Assembly: GCF_900540665.1 (NCBI RefSeq)
Contig: NZ_UQGV01000005.1
Coordinates: 1-44,590, forward strand
Origin: an uncultured Catenibacterium sp.
GTDB taxonomy: Bacteria; Bacillota_I; Bacilli_A; Erysipelotrichales; Coprobacillaceae
DNA length: 44,590 nucleotides
Reading direction: 5' to 3'
The notes beneath the pieces were generated by a model. That model was not told the DNA's origin. It saw nothing but the letters and a program-made list of their open reading frames with translations, and ran no database searches. A program made the translations under genes and the position numbers. This document shows positions 8,877 to 17,324 of this stretch, one piece after another. Each line of letters opens with the position of its first letter. Position 1 is the stretch's first letter.

Positions 8877-10564
8877 TAAGCGGCCTCCCTCATATCTTTA
8901 TGTATTCTATTCATAGCGGAAATAATCGCTTTAATAGTGGCAGTTGTAATATTTGGATGAACACCTACACCCCATTCAATAATAGATGTACCTTTGGCTC
9001 TAAGCTGTACATAAGCAGCTGCTTTAGCACTTGAACCAGATGTTAATGCATGTTCTGAGTAATCTAATAAGTGAATATAATGGTATCCATTATCATTGAA
9101 GGCATTCTTAACTGCATCAATTGGACCATTACCATAACCAACAATTGTACGCTCTTCACCATGATCACGAATTGTTAGTTCTACTTTTCTTTCATATTCG
9201 TTTTCTGTATCTTCTGAGATATCTGTTAGTTTCTGATATACGAACTGGAAGGGTTCTTCATTTTCAATATATTCATTTCTGAAAGTATCATAGATTCTTT
9301 CTGGTGATACTTCACCTTCTGCTTCAGAGATGTTCTGTACAATCTTTGCGAAGTCACTCTGTAATGCTTTAGGTAGATGATAACCAAAGACTGTATCCAT
9401 AACGAAGGCCACGCCACCTTTACCTGACTGAGAGTTAATACGAACAATTGGTTCATATTGTCTATTTAAGTCAGCTGGATCAATTGGAAGGTAAGGTACT
9501 TCCCATTGTTTCTGCTGTCTTTCATGATATTTATGAATACCTTTATTAATCGCATCCTGATGGCTTCCAGAGAAAGCAGTAAATACGAGCTGACCTGCAT
9601 ATGGTGAACGAGGATTGACTTCCATCTTTGTACATTCTTCATAAACATGCTTGATATCATTCATCTGTGAGAAGTCAAGTTCTGGATTGACACCATGTGT
9701 ATACATATTCAATGCAACAGTGACAATATCGACATTACCTGTTCTTTCACCATTTCCAAATAGTGTACCTTCTACTCGATCTGCCCCAGCCATTAATGCA
9801 AGTTCTGTAGCGGCTACGCCACATCCTCTATCATTATGTGGATGAACAGAAAGAATCACTCTTTCACGATCCTTTAGGTTTCTACATACATATTCAACCT
9901 GGTCTGCAAAAACATTTGGTGTATCCATTTCTACAGTAGAAGGAAGGTTGACAATCACTTTATTATCCTTAGAAGCTCCCCATACATCTAAGACTGCATC
10001 CACTACTTCTACCGCATAATCCATTTCTGTACCAGTGAAACTTTCAGGTGAATATTCAAGAATGACTTGACCTTTGAAATTATCACATAACTTCTTTACA
10101 AGAGCACAGCCATCTGTCGCAATCTTCTTGATTTCATCTTTATTTTTGTTGAAGACAACATCTCTTTGAAGAATACTTGTAGAGTTATAAATATGCACAA
10201 TAGCACGATCTAATCCATCAAGGGCTTCAAATGTTCTTTTAATCAAATGTTCACGGCACTGAGTTAATACCTGAACAGTGACATCATCAGGAATGAGGTT
10301 TTCTTCAACCAATAGTCTTAGAAAATCATATTCAATCTGTGAAGCAGATGGGAAACCTACTTCAATTTCCTTGAATCCAAGTTCTACTAATAGCTTGAAC
10401 ATTCTGACCTTTTCCTGAATACTCATTGGTGTTACTAGTGCCTGATTACCATCACGTAAATCTACTGAACACCAGATAGGTGCTTTTTCAATTGTCTTAT
10501 CTGGCCATGTACGGTCTTTCAAGCTCACCGTTTCAAATCTCTTGTACTTTTGGTAATTCATCAT
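8876..10564 (-). CDS. leuA: 2-isopropylmalate synthase, long form
   Basis: Condenses acetyl-CoA with 2-oxoisovalerate, the committed step of leucine synthesis. The 562 aa and the N-terminus (SLKDRTWPDKTIEKAPIWCS, then VDLRDGNQALVTPM) mark the type-2 LeuA of actinobacteria and some Bacillota rather than the about 510-aa Bacillus form. A TIM-barrel HMGL domain with the metal site HPHNDRGCGVAA is followed by a C-terminal dimer regulatory domain from about 430, the leucine-inhibition site in the family. The start is the first of two tandem ATGs, after AAGGAG at about 11 nt. First gene of the operon, directly under T-box control. Confidence 0.93.
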   Translation of the reverse strand: MMNYQKYKRFETVSLKDRTWPDKTIEKAPIWCSVDLRDGNQALVTPMSIQEKVRMFKLLVELGFKEIEVGFPSASQIEYDFLRLLVEENLIPDDVTVQVLTQCREHLIKRTFEALDGLDRAIVHIYNSTSILQRDVVFNKNKDEIKKIATDGCALVKKLCDNFKGQVILEYSPESFTGTEMDYAVEVVDAVLDVWGASKDNKVIVNLPSTVEMDTPNVFADQVEYVCRNLKDRERVILSVHPHNDRGCGVAATELALMAGADRVEGTLFGNGERTGNVDIVTVALNMYTHGVNPELDFSQMNDIKHVYEECTKMEVNPRSPYAGQLVFTAFSGSHQDAINKGIHKYHERQQKQWEVPYLPIDPADLNRQYEPIVRINSQSGKGGVAFVMDTVFGYHLPKALQSDFAKIVQNISEAEGEVSPERIYDTFRNEYIENEEPFQFVYQKLTDISEDTENEYERKVELTIRDHGEERTIVGYGNGPIDAVKNAFNDNGYHYIHLLDYSEHALTSGSSAKAAAYVQLRAKGTSIIEWGVGVHPNITTATIKAIISAMNRIHKDMREAA

Positions 10565-10591
10565 AATTGTTTATTCTCCTTTCCAACCTAT

Positions 10592-10884
10592 AAAAAAAGC
10601 CCTCGCCCTTACTATCGTAAGAGGACGAGAGAATAATTCTTCGTGGTTCCACCTCAATTTATTGATATCTCACAATATCAACCTTATCGAGTACGCTTTA
10701 TATATAAAGTTCATACTCTAGCGAGATAACGGTCGCAAGTGCCGTAGCAGCCTACTTAATTCAGTGCTCCACTCAAGGATGAGTTCAAAGATGATCAAAC
10801 AGTTCTTTACACCAGCCAGAACCTCTCTGCGCTTTCATCATTCCTCTACTAGTTCCTATCAAAGTCGTTTTCTTTTGGGTTGTT
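10592..10884 (-). promoter_or_regulatory. Leucine T-box riboswitch (specifier CUC)
   Basis: The leader of the ilv-leu operon. Stem I folds with AGGA (10857-10854)/UCCU (10779-10776) and AUGAU (10841-10837)/AUCAU (10795-10791). It has an AGUA bulge on the 5' side and GAA-CUC-A on the 3' side, so the specifier is CUC at 10783-10781 (Leu). The distal loop shows the AGAGAGG and GGCUGGUGUAAA motifs. The T-box AGGUGGAACCACG is at 10654-10642; AGG and ACG of this element can pair with CGUCCU to form the antiterminator. The competing terminator stem is at 10602-10629, with seven U's encoded at 10598-10592. The base after UGG is A, which would match a U73 discriminator rather than the A73 of tRNA-Leu. 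Confidence 0.93.
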
Positions 10885-10890
10885 GTGTTT

Positions 10891-10919
10891 ATAATATACT
10901 TCTCACATAAACATGTCAA
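10891..10919 (-). promoter_or_regulatory. Promoter of the ilv-leu operon
   Basis: TTGACA at 10919-10914, a 17-nt spacer and TATTAT at 10896-10891 predict a start near 10884, just upstream of T-box stem I. It is the only strong promoter seen for the eight-gene operon. Confidence 0.85.
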
Positions 10920-11129
10920 CAAACTTTTTGATTTTTTTCCTTATTTTCCTAATTATATTAATTATTTATCGGATATTCAGTTTTATAAGCGGTTTCTTGT
11001 GATAACTTATATAAATTTTGATGTAATATTCAATGTTTTTTTCATTGTTTTTAATTACAGACATTTTTATACTTACTTCGCAAATTATTTTTTATATTTA
11101 TAATTATTTATTACTTGGAGCTATAAAAA
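10920..11129. other. AT-rich gap between ddl and the ilv-leu promoter
   Basis: About 210 bases of very AT-rich sequence without a credible gene. The 72-codon plus-strand frame at 10885-11103 has no ribosome site and a low-complexity Phe/Tyr/Asn product. The part next to 10919 could act as an UP element for the ilv-leu promoter, but nothing specific is visible. Confidence 0.6.
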
Positions 11130-11149
11130 AAGATGTCTTTCGACATCTT
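11124..11149 (-). terminator. Terminator after ddl
   Basis: Stem AAGATGTC/GACATCTT (arms 11130-11137 and 11142-11149), followed on the minus strand by a run of T's (11131-11125). The ddl TAA stop forms part of the stem base. Confidence 0.9.
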
Positions 11150-12176
11150 ATCTCTGTAATGCAAGTTTGATTAATTCATCAATAAGAGCTGGTGTATCTA
11201 GTCCTGCATCCTTCATTAGCTGAGGATACATAGAGATATTTGTAAAGCCAGGCATTGTATTGATTTCATTCAAATATACGTTTCCTGTATCGTTATCATA
11301 GAAGAAATCACATCTAGCTAGACCTGTTCCATCCACTGCCTTGAATGCTTTCACTGCAGCCTGTCTGATATAATCCTGGATAGACTGATCTACTCTTGCA
11401 GGAATGCATGTTGCACTCTGTTCATCTTCATATTTAGATTCATATGTATAGAATTCACCATGAGGTAAAATCTGTCCTACACGTGATGCACTAATATCAT
11501 CATTACCAATAACAGCACATTCTAATTCTGTTGCGTTAATAGCCTTTTCTACTACAACATGACGATCATAAGTTGCTGCTTCATGAAGTCTTGGTAATAA
11601 TTCAGTAAGGCTATTTACTTTATAACATCCTACACTTGAACCAGAACGACTTGCTTTCACAAAGCAAGGGAATCCTAAATGTGTATAGATTTCCATTTCT
11701 ACGTTAAAGCTTTCTCTTCCTTCATCATCTACTACAACTAATTTATCATCATATCTCTTCTTAACATATAAAGAAGGTACCTGAGGAATATTAGCCTGAT
11801 CAAATAATTTCTTTGCATAGATCTTATCCATTGCAGTGCATGATGCCATCACACGGCATCCCACATAAGGAACCTGAGCCATTTCTAATAAGCCCTGGAT
11901 AGTTCCATCTTCACCAAACTGACCATGTAATACAGGGAAGACAACATCAAAAGATTTTAAGAAAGTGAAATGATCAGTGATCTTTGTTGCACCTTCTAGC
12001 CAGCTATCACTAGAAAAATCAGTAGATACTAGATCATACCATTCTCCTTCTTTAGTAATACCTGCAATCTTGATATCATACTTACTCTTATCTGCATTTT
12101 TATAGATATTCACACATGACATACGGCTGACAGCATGTTCTGTAGACTGTCCACCACATACTAATAATAACTTCAT
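11148..12176 (-). CDS. ddl: D-alanine--D-alanine ligase
   Basis: An ATP-grasp ligase making the D-Ala-D-Ala dipeptide that MurF adds to UDP-MurNAc-tripeptide. The 342 aa show GGQSTEHAVSRMS at the N-terminus, the central ATP-grasp Lys/Glu region (PCFVKASRSGSSVGCYKV) and the Mg site LNEINTMPGFTNISMYP. AAAGGAG lies within the end of murF. The ATG follows the murF TAA without a gap, so the two are coupled. Pairing with murF supports a peptidoglycan role. Confidence 0.95.
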   Translation of the reverse strand: MKLLLVCGGQSTEHAVSRMSCVNIYKNADKSKYDIKIAGITKEGEWYDLVSTDFSSDSWLEGATKITDHFTFLKSFDVVFPVLHGQFGEDGTIQGLLEMAQVPYVGCRVMASCTAMDKIYAKKLFDQANIPQVPSLYVKKRYDDKLVVVDDEGRESFNVEMEIYTHLGFPCFVKASRSGSSVGCYKVNSLTELLPRLHEAATYDRHVVVEKAINATELECAVIGNDDISASRVGQILPHGEFYTYESKYEDEQSATCIPARVDQSIQDYIRQAAVKAFKAVDGTGLARCDFFYDNDTGNVYLNEINTMPGFTNISMYPQLMKDAGLDTPALIDELIKLALQR

Positions 12177-13520
12177 TTAATTATTCTCCTTTAAATCATT
12201 AATGACTTCCTTAAGATGCATACCATTAGAAGCCTTCACTAGAACAACATCATTTTCTTCTAGACATTCTTGCAAATAAGCACTTAATGATGCATTATCA
12301 TCAAAATGATATGCAATACCTGGTTTAGCCTTATTGACCTCGTCTGAAATATAACGCGCAGCAGGGCCTACAGTCAAGATTAAATCAATATTCTTTTTAA
12401 GTAGATGAGCACCTACAGCACGATGAAGTGTTTCTTCATAGTCTCCAAGTTCTAACATATCCCCTAATACGGCAATCTTACGATCTGCATAGCCTGATAA
12501 TACATCAATACTTGATTTCATAGAATCAAGGTTTGCATTATAAGTGCCATCAATAACACGGATATGACGGTCCAGTGTTAAGATATCATTTCTATTTTTA
12601 GTAAGTTCAAATGTTTCAATACCTCTGATACATTTTTCCATTGGGATATCTAATAATAAGCCAATCTGAATCGCAATTAATGCATTAAAGATAAAATGAA
12701 CACCTGGTACATAAACTCTTACAGCATAGTCCTGACCATTGACCTTCACTCTAAATGATGACATATCTTCATTAAGAATAATATCAGTTGCCTTGAGATC
12801 AGCGTCACTTTCAATACCAATAGTCTTTAATGAAATCCCTTCGGGATGAACTGTTGATAAAAGATCATTGTCGTTATTGACTACTAAAGTACCATGATTC
12901 ATACCATGTACAATTTCCATCTTAGCCTGTAAGATATTTTCTCTTGAGCCAAGTTCACCAATATGTGCTGTACCAATATTAGTAATAGCCGCAATATCAG
13001 GTAAAGCAATCTTCGTTAAGTAATCTATTTCTTCTAGATGGTTCATACCCATTTCAATAACCATGACTTCTTCACCATTATAACGAAGAATAGTGAGTGG
13101 AAGACCGATATTATTGTTGAAGTTTCCTTGTGTTTTTAATGTAGTATATTGCTGTGAAATAACACTTGCAATCATATCCTTAGTACTTGTTTTTCCTGCT
13201 GAACCAGTAATGCCTATAACCTTCGCATTGGAATGTACACGTACATAACGTGCTAAATCACCCAATGCCTTCATTGTATCTTCTACTAGAATCACATTAT
13301 GTGAATCATCTTCAATTGGACGATTTGTAAGAGTTGCTGCTGCACCTTTATCAAATGCCTGTGGAATATAGTCATGTCCATCTTTAATACCTACTAGAGG
13401 GATATATAGGTTGCCTGGCTGAATCACACGTGTATCCTGTGTAAAGCCATTAACCTGGTCATCTAAGTGACCATTTAAGAGTTTTCCGTTTGTTGCCTCA
13501 ATAATTTCGCGTATAAACAT
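12177..13520 (-). CDS. murF: UDP-MurNAc-tripeptide--D-Ala-D-Ala ligase
   Basis: Adds D-Ala-D-Ala to the UDP-MurNAc-tripeptide, the last cytoplasmic step of the peptidoglycan monomer. The three Mur-ligase domains are present; the ATP loop is GITGSAGKTSTKDM. The frame can be read from 13541, but I choose the ATG at 13520 (MFIREIIEATNG, 447 aa): it has GGAGATGAT just upstream, and the extended -10 at 13556-13548 would put the mRNA start almost on the longer start. Operon with ddl. Confidence 0.93.
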   Translation of the reverse strand: MFIREIIEATNGKLLNGHLDDQVNGFTQDTRVIQPGNLYIPLVGIKDGHDYIPQAFDKGAAATLTNRPIEDDSHNVILVEDTMKALGDLARYVRVHSNAKVIGITGSAGKTSTKDMIASVISQQYTTLKTQGNFNNNIGLPLTILRYNGEEVMVIEMGMNHLEEIDYLTKIALPDIAAITNIGTAHIGELGSRENILQAKMEIVHGMNHGTLVVNNDNDLLSTVHPEGISLKTIGIESDADLKATDIILNEDMSSFRVKVNGQDYAVRVYVPGVHFIFNALIAIQIGLLLDIPMEKCIRGIETFELTKNRNDILTLDRHIRVIDGTYNANLDSMKSSIDVLSGYADRKIAVLGDMLELGDYEETLHRAVGAHLLKKNIDLILTVGPAARYISDEVNKAKPGIAYHFDDNASLSAYLQECLEENDVVLVKASNGMHLKEVINDLKENN

Positions 13521-13547
13521 ATAATCATCTCCATTTTTCACCCACCC

Positions 13548-13556
13548 ATTATAACA
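13548..13556 (-). promoter_or_regulatory. Extended -10 promoter for murF-ddl
   Basis: TGTTATAAT, a TGn element plus perfect TATAAT, about 28 nt before the murF ATG. No good -35 is visible (a T-run lies there). Confidence 0.7.
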
Positions 13557-13570
13557 TAAATCCTGCGCAC

Positions 13571-13599
13571 AAAAAAAGGCACTGAAGTAAATCAGTACC
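13571..13599 (-). terminator. Terminator after the zinc-ribbon/DUF5050-like gene
   Basis: Stem GGTACTGA/TCAGTGCC (one G-U pair, 13578-13599), followed by seven T's on the minus strand. Confidence 0.88.
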
Positions 13600-14825
13600 T
13601 AATTCTCAAATATCACTGCATACTTTGTATTAGAAGTATTCACTACTTTCCAATCCTGATTATCTTTCACAAATAGATGATCATTCACAATCTGCATACC
13701 ACTGATACGATGTGACTGGAATTGGTATACTGCAGTTGGTTCTTTTTTATTAAAATCAAGACGATACATCTTTGCATCACTGCCTACATAATAGATTGCT
13801 TCATCACTCATCACAAACATAGAATAACCAATATTATTCAAAATAATCTGAGATTCTTTTGTTTGGACATTCACTCTACCGATTGCCATTTTAGGTGTAG
13901 TGAAATAAAGATAACCATCTCTATAGACTGAACCATAAACCTGTTCATTATATATAGTATCTGTGGCTTTAGTAGTCATATTATAAGAAATAATAGAACT
14001 CTTACCAGTCAGATAAATGATATCTCCATTAAAGTTCATATTGTAGATATGTTCATCTAAAAGTTTAGTAGACGTTTTACTAGAAATATCATAAACATAT
14101 AAGTTTTCATTATCACTATCATTCTGATAATAGAGCTTACCATCATGATAAGTCATATAGAATGCTGAAACATCCTGTAGTGTTTCATGCTTGCCTGTAT
14201 TTGTATCAAGAACAGAGATATGATGATCACGATCAGTATAATAAAGCTTCTCACCTACTAGATTTAAATAAGTGGCATACTTGATATCATATGTCTTTAC
14301 AACATTCATATTCTTATCTAATTTCACTAACTTATTGTTGGTATTAGACATATAGATGTAATGGTCATCTGCTGCTACCATGCCATCATTTGATAAGTTA
14401 GAAGATTGTTCAATTACTGTTGTTTTCTTAAGCTTTACAATAGAATTAATCTGTTCTGAAACACTTGTATTACTATCAGAAAACTTAATACTCTTAGAAT
14501 GTTGAAGATAATATTGTGCTCCTGTAGTGGCAAGTATAAGAACTAATACTGAAATCAGAACGATTTTCCAATTTACTTTATGTGATACCTTTTCTGGTTC
14601 ATATGTTTTTTCTTCTTCGTGATAGATATCCTCTGTTGGCGTAAATGAACCCTGTGGACGACGTGTTGTTCCTCCTACAAGTGGTCTTCCACAAAAAGCA
14701 CAAAATTTCGCACCCGGAATATTCTGATGTCCACAATGTGGACATTTGTCATCAAGTGGTATACCACAGTGAGGACAGAAATGAGACCCTTCTGGGACTT
14801 CTTTATGACATCTTGGACAGATCAT
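13599..14825 (-). CDS. Membrane protein with two N-terminal zinc ribbons and a DUF5050-like beta domain
   Basis: 408 aa. Two zinc ribbons occupy residues 1-50 (CPRCHKEVPEGSHFCPHCG and CPHCGHQNIPGAKFCAFCG), followed by a charged linker and one membrane helix at about 85-105 (VLISVLVLILATTGA). A roughly 290-aa extracytoplasmic part has repeating Tyr-rich strands such as DDHYIYMSN and DHLFVKD, typical of beta-propeller-like DUF5050 domains. The ribbons would face the cytoplasm. The molecular role is not known; such proteins are often linked to envelope sensing. Its ATG directly follows the stop of the 89-aa membrane protein gene. Confidence 0.75.
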   Translation of the reverse strand: MICPRCHKEVPEGSHFCPHCGIPLDDKCPHCGHQNIPGAKFCAFCGRPLVGGTTRRPQGSFTPTEDIYHEEEKTYEPEKVSHKVNWKIVLISVLVLILATTGAQYYLQHSKSIKFSDSNTSVSEQINSIVKLKKTTVIEQSSNLSNDGMVAADDHYIYMSNTNNKLVKLDKNMNVVKTYDIKYATYLNLVGEKLYYTDRDHHISVLDTNTGKHETLQDVSAFYMTYHDGKLYYQNDSDNENLYVYDISSKTSTKLLDEHIYNMNFNGDIIYLTGKSSIISYNMTTKATDTIYNEQVYGSVYRDGYLYFTTPKMAIGRVNVQTKESQIILNNIGYSMFVMSDEAIYYVGSDAKMYRLDFNKKEPTAVYQFQSHRISGMQIVNDHLFVKDNQDWKVVNTSNTKYAVIFEN

Positions 14826-15095
14826 TTAATTGTCATCTCCTGTCTTTTCTTCATCTACAACCTTATATTCTACATCAATGATATCAGGATTATCATTACG
14901 TGTACTTGACTGAGATTGAGATGAATATTGTGATTGTGCTTCTTCATACTGCTTTCTGATTTTCTTGAGTTTAAAATATTTCCAGATTTCATATACAACA
15001 AACATGATCAATAAGAAAGGCCATGCATATACAATAATGTTTAAGAAAACAGATAGAATTAAAAATATAATTATAAAATAGATTAGTGCATCCAT
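14826..15095 (-). CDS. Small membrane protein of unknown function
   Basis: 89 aa. A very hydrophobic N-terminal half (two short or one long membrane segment, about 4-40) is followed by a basic stretch (KYFKLKKIRKQYEEA) and an acidic, Ser/Gln-rich tail. AAAGGAG lies before the ATG. It is co-transcribed and abuts the zinc-ribbon protein gene (TAA then ATG), which suggests the two work together. No family recognised. Confidence 0.7.
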   Translation of the reverse strand: MDALIYFIIIFLILSVFLNIIVYAWPFLLIMFVVYEIWKYFKLKKIRKQYEEAQSQYSSQSQSSTRNDNPDIIDVEYKVVDEEKTGDDN

Positions 15096-15119
15096 ATAGT
15101 TTCTCCTTTAAGTGTAGTC

Positions 15120-15169
15120 ATTATATGTCTCTATTGTAAACAAATGATGAACTTACAAAAATTATACCA
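15120..15169 (-). promoter_or_regulatory. Two candidate promoters for the small membrane/zinc-ribbon operon
   Basis: TATAAT at 15125-15120, and an upstream extended -10 TGGTATAAT at 15169-15161. Neither has a convincing -35. The nearer one gives a leader of about 20 nt. Confidence 0.5.
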
Positions 15170-15185
15170 ATTTCAAACAAAAAAT

Positions 15186-15208
15186 AGAAGATGCCTTAGA
15201 CATCTTCT
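15186..15208 (-). terminator. Terminator after the HTH regulator
   Basis: Stem AGAAGATG (15186-15193)/CATCTTCT (15201-15208), followed on the minus strand by ATTTTTTG. It closes the rapZ-whiA-HTH transcript. Confidence 0.88.
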
Positions 15209-15222
15209 AAAATTTCACATGA

Positions 15223-15429
15223 TTAGTAATCAAAAAGCTCTTTAAGAGTAACACCTAAACCCTTCGCAAACTGATCAATGGCTTTAAGACTCACATTTCT
15301 AGTGCCTCTTTCTACATCAGATATATAATTCTTAGAAAGATGACATCTAAAGCCTAGTTCTTCTTGAGAAATGCCCTGCTGCATTCTTAATTCTTTGATA
15401 CGCATTCCAAATCTTTCTGTGACAGTCAT
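15223..15429 (-). CDS. Small XRE-family HTH regulator
   Basis: 68 aa consisting almost only of one Cro/C1-type helix-turn-helix (FGMRIKELRMQQGISQEELG, then CHLSKNYISDVERGTRNVSL). Its ATG shares a base with the whiA stop (TAATG at 15431-15427), so it is translated with whiA. In Bacillus the gene after whiA is crh; here that place is taken by this regulator. Target unknown. It is too small for a sensor domain, so it probably works as a constitutive dimeric DNA binder. Confidence 0.85.
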   Translation of the reverse strand: MTVTERFGMRIKELRMQQGISQEELGFRCHLSKNYISDVERGTRNVSLKAIDQFAKGLGVTLKELFDY

Positions 15430-16373
15430 TATTCTTCCTCCATCTGACGAAGACGTGCTGCTTCATCCTTTATCTTCTTAAAACGATGGTGAAGACCTGA
15501 TTTGGAAATAGTCTGTCCTGTTTTATCAAAATAAACATCTGCAAGTTCGTTAAGTGTAAGTTCCGGGTTTTCTAAACGGATCTGAGCAACTTCAGCTGTT
15601 TTAGAGTCTAGAATCTCTATGCCTGCTTTATCAATCACATAAGCAATATCTTCAATCTGTTTGGCACTGGCTGTCATCGCCTTCATTTCATTCGCAATAT
15701 CGCAATTATTCCATCTGTTTACAGTATTGGCCATAGAGCGGTCAATACGTGTTGTTTCAAACTCCATAACAGAAGTAGAAGCACCTATAGCACGTAGGAA
15801 GTCTCCTATTCTTTCTGCAGATTTCATATAGATGACATAACGATTACGTCTCTTGATTACATGTGCATTTAAGCCATAGCTATTCAACATAGTTTCAATA
15901 TATTGTGCAAGAGGTTCATCCTGTACACTCATCTCTAAATGATAATTAGAAGTATCTGGGTTATTGACTGATCCACTTGCAAGAAATATACCTGCAAGAT
16001 AAGCTCTTCTTGTACGATCATCATATAGAATCTCATCAGAAGGTAACATCGTAAATCCTAGCCCCTCTAATAAATGAAGATCTTCTAGTATTTCTCTTGC
16101 CTTAGAAACCTTAAGAAGATAAACATTATTCTTCTTAAGTTTCATCATCTTTTTTACTTTAAATTCAATTGAAGGTGCATATAGTTCTTTAAGAAGCTTA
16201 TGCATCTTTGACGCTATTTTTGCGTTTTCTGTACGGATCAAGAGAGAGAGTCCCTGTCCTAACATCAGTGTTCCATTGGTTTTTAATAACGCACAAAGAA
16301 TCGCTTTTGAACAGTCGTGGTCAAACTCATTAAACACGATCTCTTCCTTTACTTTTCTTGAAAACGACAACAT
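15429..16373 (-). CDS. whiA: DNA-binding protein WhiA
   Basis: 314 aa. The N-terminal LAGLIDADG-like fold is recognisable (MLSFSRKVKEEIV; LAGIFLASGSVNNPDTSNYHLEM), as is the C-terminal HTH (NPELTLNELADVYFDKTGQTISKSGLHHR written as LTLNELAD then ISKSGLHHRFKK). WhiA binds DNA and influences division and chromosome segregation in Bacillus and sporulation in Streptomyces. It starts 15 nt after rapZ, as in most Bacillota, but yvcK, normally between them, is missing. Confidence 0.93.
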   Translation of the reverse strand: MLSFSRKVKEEIVFNEFDHDCSKAILCALLKTNGTLMLGQGLSLLIRTENAKIASKMHKLLKELYAPSIEFKVKKMMKLKKNNVYLLKVSKAREILEDLHLLEGLGFTMLPSDEILYDDRTRRAYLAGIFLASGSVNNPDTSNYHLEMSVQDEPLAQYIETMLNSYGLNAHVIKRRNRYVIYMKSAERIGDFLRAIGASTSVMEFETTRIDRSMANTVNRWNNCDIANEMKAMTASAKQIEDIAYVIDKAGIEILDSKTAEVAQIRLENPELTLNELADVYFDKTGQTISKSGLHHRFKKIKDEAARLRQMEEE

Positions 16374-16388
16374 TTCTTTTCACATCCT

Positions 16389-17237
16389 CTAGTGGTCAGC
16401 ATCACGATGCCACTTATATACTTTATAATATTTCTTATAATGGTCTGCAAGGAAATTAGTTAATGTGACAGAACGGTGCTGGCCACCTGTACAGCCAATA
16501 CCGATAATCAATTGCATCTTTCCTTCTTTTTCATATTCTTTCAATAAATAATCATAATAAGTCAGAGTCTTTTCTACAAATTCCTGTGTTTCTGGCTTTT
16601 CCATGACATAGTCATAGACTTCCTTATCGTTTCCTGTCTTATTTCTAAGTTCAGGAACATAGAATGGATTTGGTAGGAATCTGACATCAAGAAGTAAATC
16701 AGCATCCTTAGGAATGCCAAACTTATATCCAAATGATACAAAAGAAACACGGAATACTTCTCCTGTTTCATGATAGAAAGATGCTTCTAGTCTATCCTGT
16801 AAAGCTGTACGCTTTAATAGAGTTGTATCAATGATTAAATCAGCCTGTGTTTTAATCTGTTCATATTCCTGGCGTTCTAATTCAATAGAGTCATAAAGTG
16901 TATTGGCTTTATTCATGATCATCATCGGATGAGAACGTCTTGTCTGCTTGTAACGCTTTAAGATTTCCATATTATCACAATCTAGGAATACAACAGTTAA
17001 ATTGATCCAATCCATATTAGTTAATTCACGAATAGCCTGAAGTGCATCTCCTAGATATATTCCCATCGCAATCTTGCCGCCTAAAGTTTCCTCTAACAAA
17101 TAATCTCCAAACTGTTCAAGTAATGCGACTGGATAGTTATCTATACAATAATATCCCATATTTTCAAATATAGCCATGGCAGTAGATTTACCTGCGCCTG
17201 ACATACCAGTAACTAATACAACTTCTACATTCTTCAT
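16389..17237 (-). CDS. rapZ: RNase adapter/nucleotide-binding protein RapZ (YvcJ)
   Basis: 282 aa. P-loop GMSGAGKS at residues 11-18 and the C-terminal UDP-sugar-sensing domain signature IGCTGGQHRSV. Family members bind nucleotides; in enterobacteria RapZ guides RNase E to GlmZ, while YvcJ of Bacillus affects competence. The frame extends to 17276, but the ATG at 17237 is preceded by AGGAGG with good spacing, and the longer start would overlap the -10 element. The role in this organism is not certain. Confidence 0.92.
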   Translation of the reverse strand: MKNVEVVLVTGMSGAGKSTAMAIFENMGYYCIDNYPVALLEQFGDYLLEETLGGKIAMGIYLGDALQAIRELTNMDWINLTVVFLDCDNMEILKRYKQTRRSHPMMIMNKANTLYDSIELERQEYEQIKTQADLIIDTTLLKRTALQDRLEASFYHETGEVFRVSFVSFGYKFGIPKDADLLLDVRFLPNPFYVPELRNKTGNDKEVYDYVMEKPETQEFVEKTLTYYDYLLKEYEKEGKMQLIIGIGCTGGQHRSVTLTNFLADHYKKYYKVYKWHRDADH

Positions 17238-17263
17238 AGACCTATCCTCCTCAACCTCAATTA

Positions 17264-17292
17264 TTATAACATACATCGATGAGTGTATAAAG
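17264..17292 (-). promoter_or_regulatory. Promoter of rapZ-whiA
   Basis: Extended -10 TGTTATAAT (17272-17264) with a weak -35 TTTATA (17292-17287) at 17 nt. The predicted start near 17257 gives a 20-nt leader to the rapZ ATG at 17237. Confidence 0.75.
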
Positions 17293-17296
17293 CATT

Positions 17297-17324
17297 CAAA
17301 AAAGAGAACTTCAATCAGTTCTCT
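17297..17324 (-). terminator. Terminator after trxB
   Basis: Stem AGAGAAC/GTTCTCT (17303-17309 and 17318-17324), followed by a T-run on the minus strand. The trxB TGA lies in the loop. Confidence 0.88.

Noticed and set aside
10885..11103. 72-codon plus-strand frame in the ddl/ilv-leu gap
   Set aside because: It has no ribosome site, its product is Phe/Tyr/Asn low complexity as expected from AT-rich DNA, and it overlaps the ilv-leu promoter.
13521..13541. Longer murF start (MKNGDDY)
   Set aside because: It coincides with the predicted transcription start, and the GGAGATGAT within it is correctly spaced for the ATG at 13520.
17238..17276. Longer rapZ start
   Set aside because: It overlaps the -10 element; AGGAGG clearly serves the ATG at 17237 and the P-loop position then fits the family.
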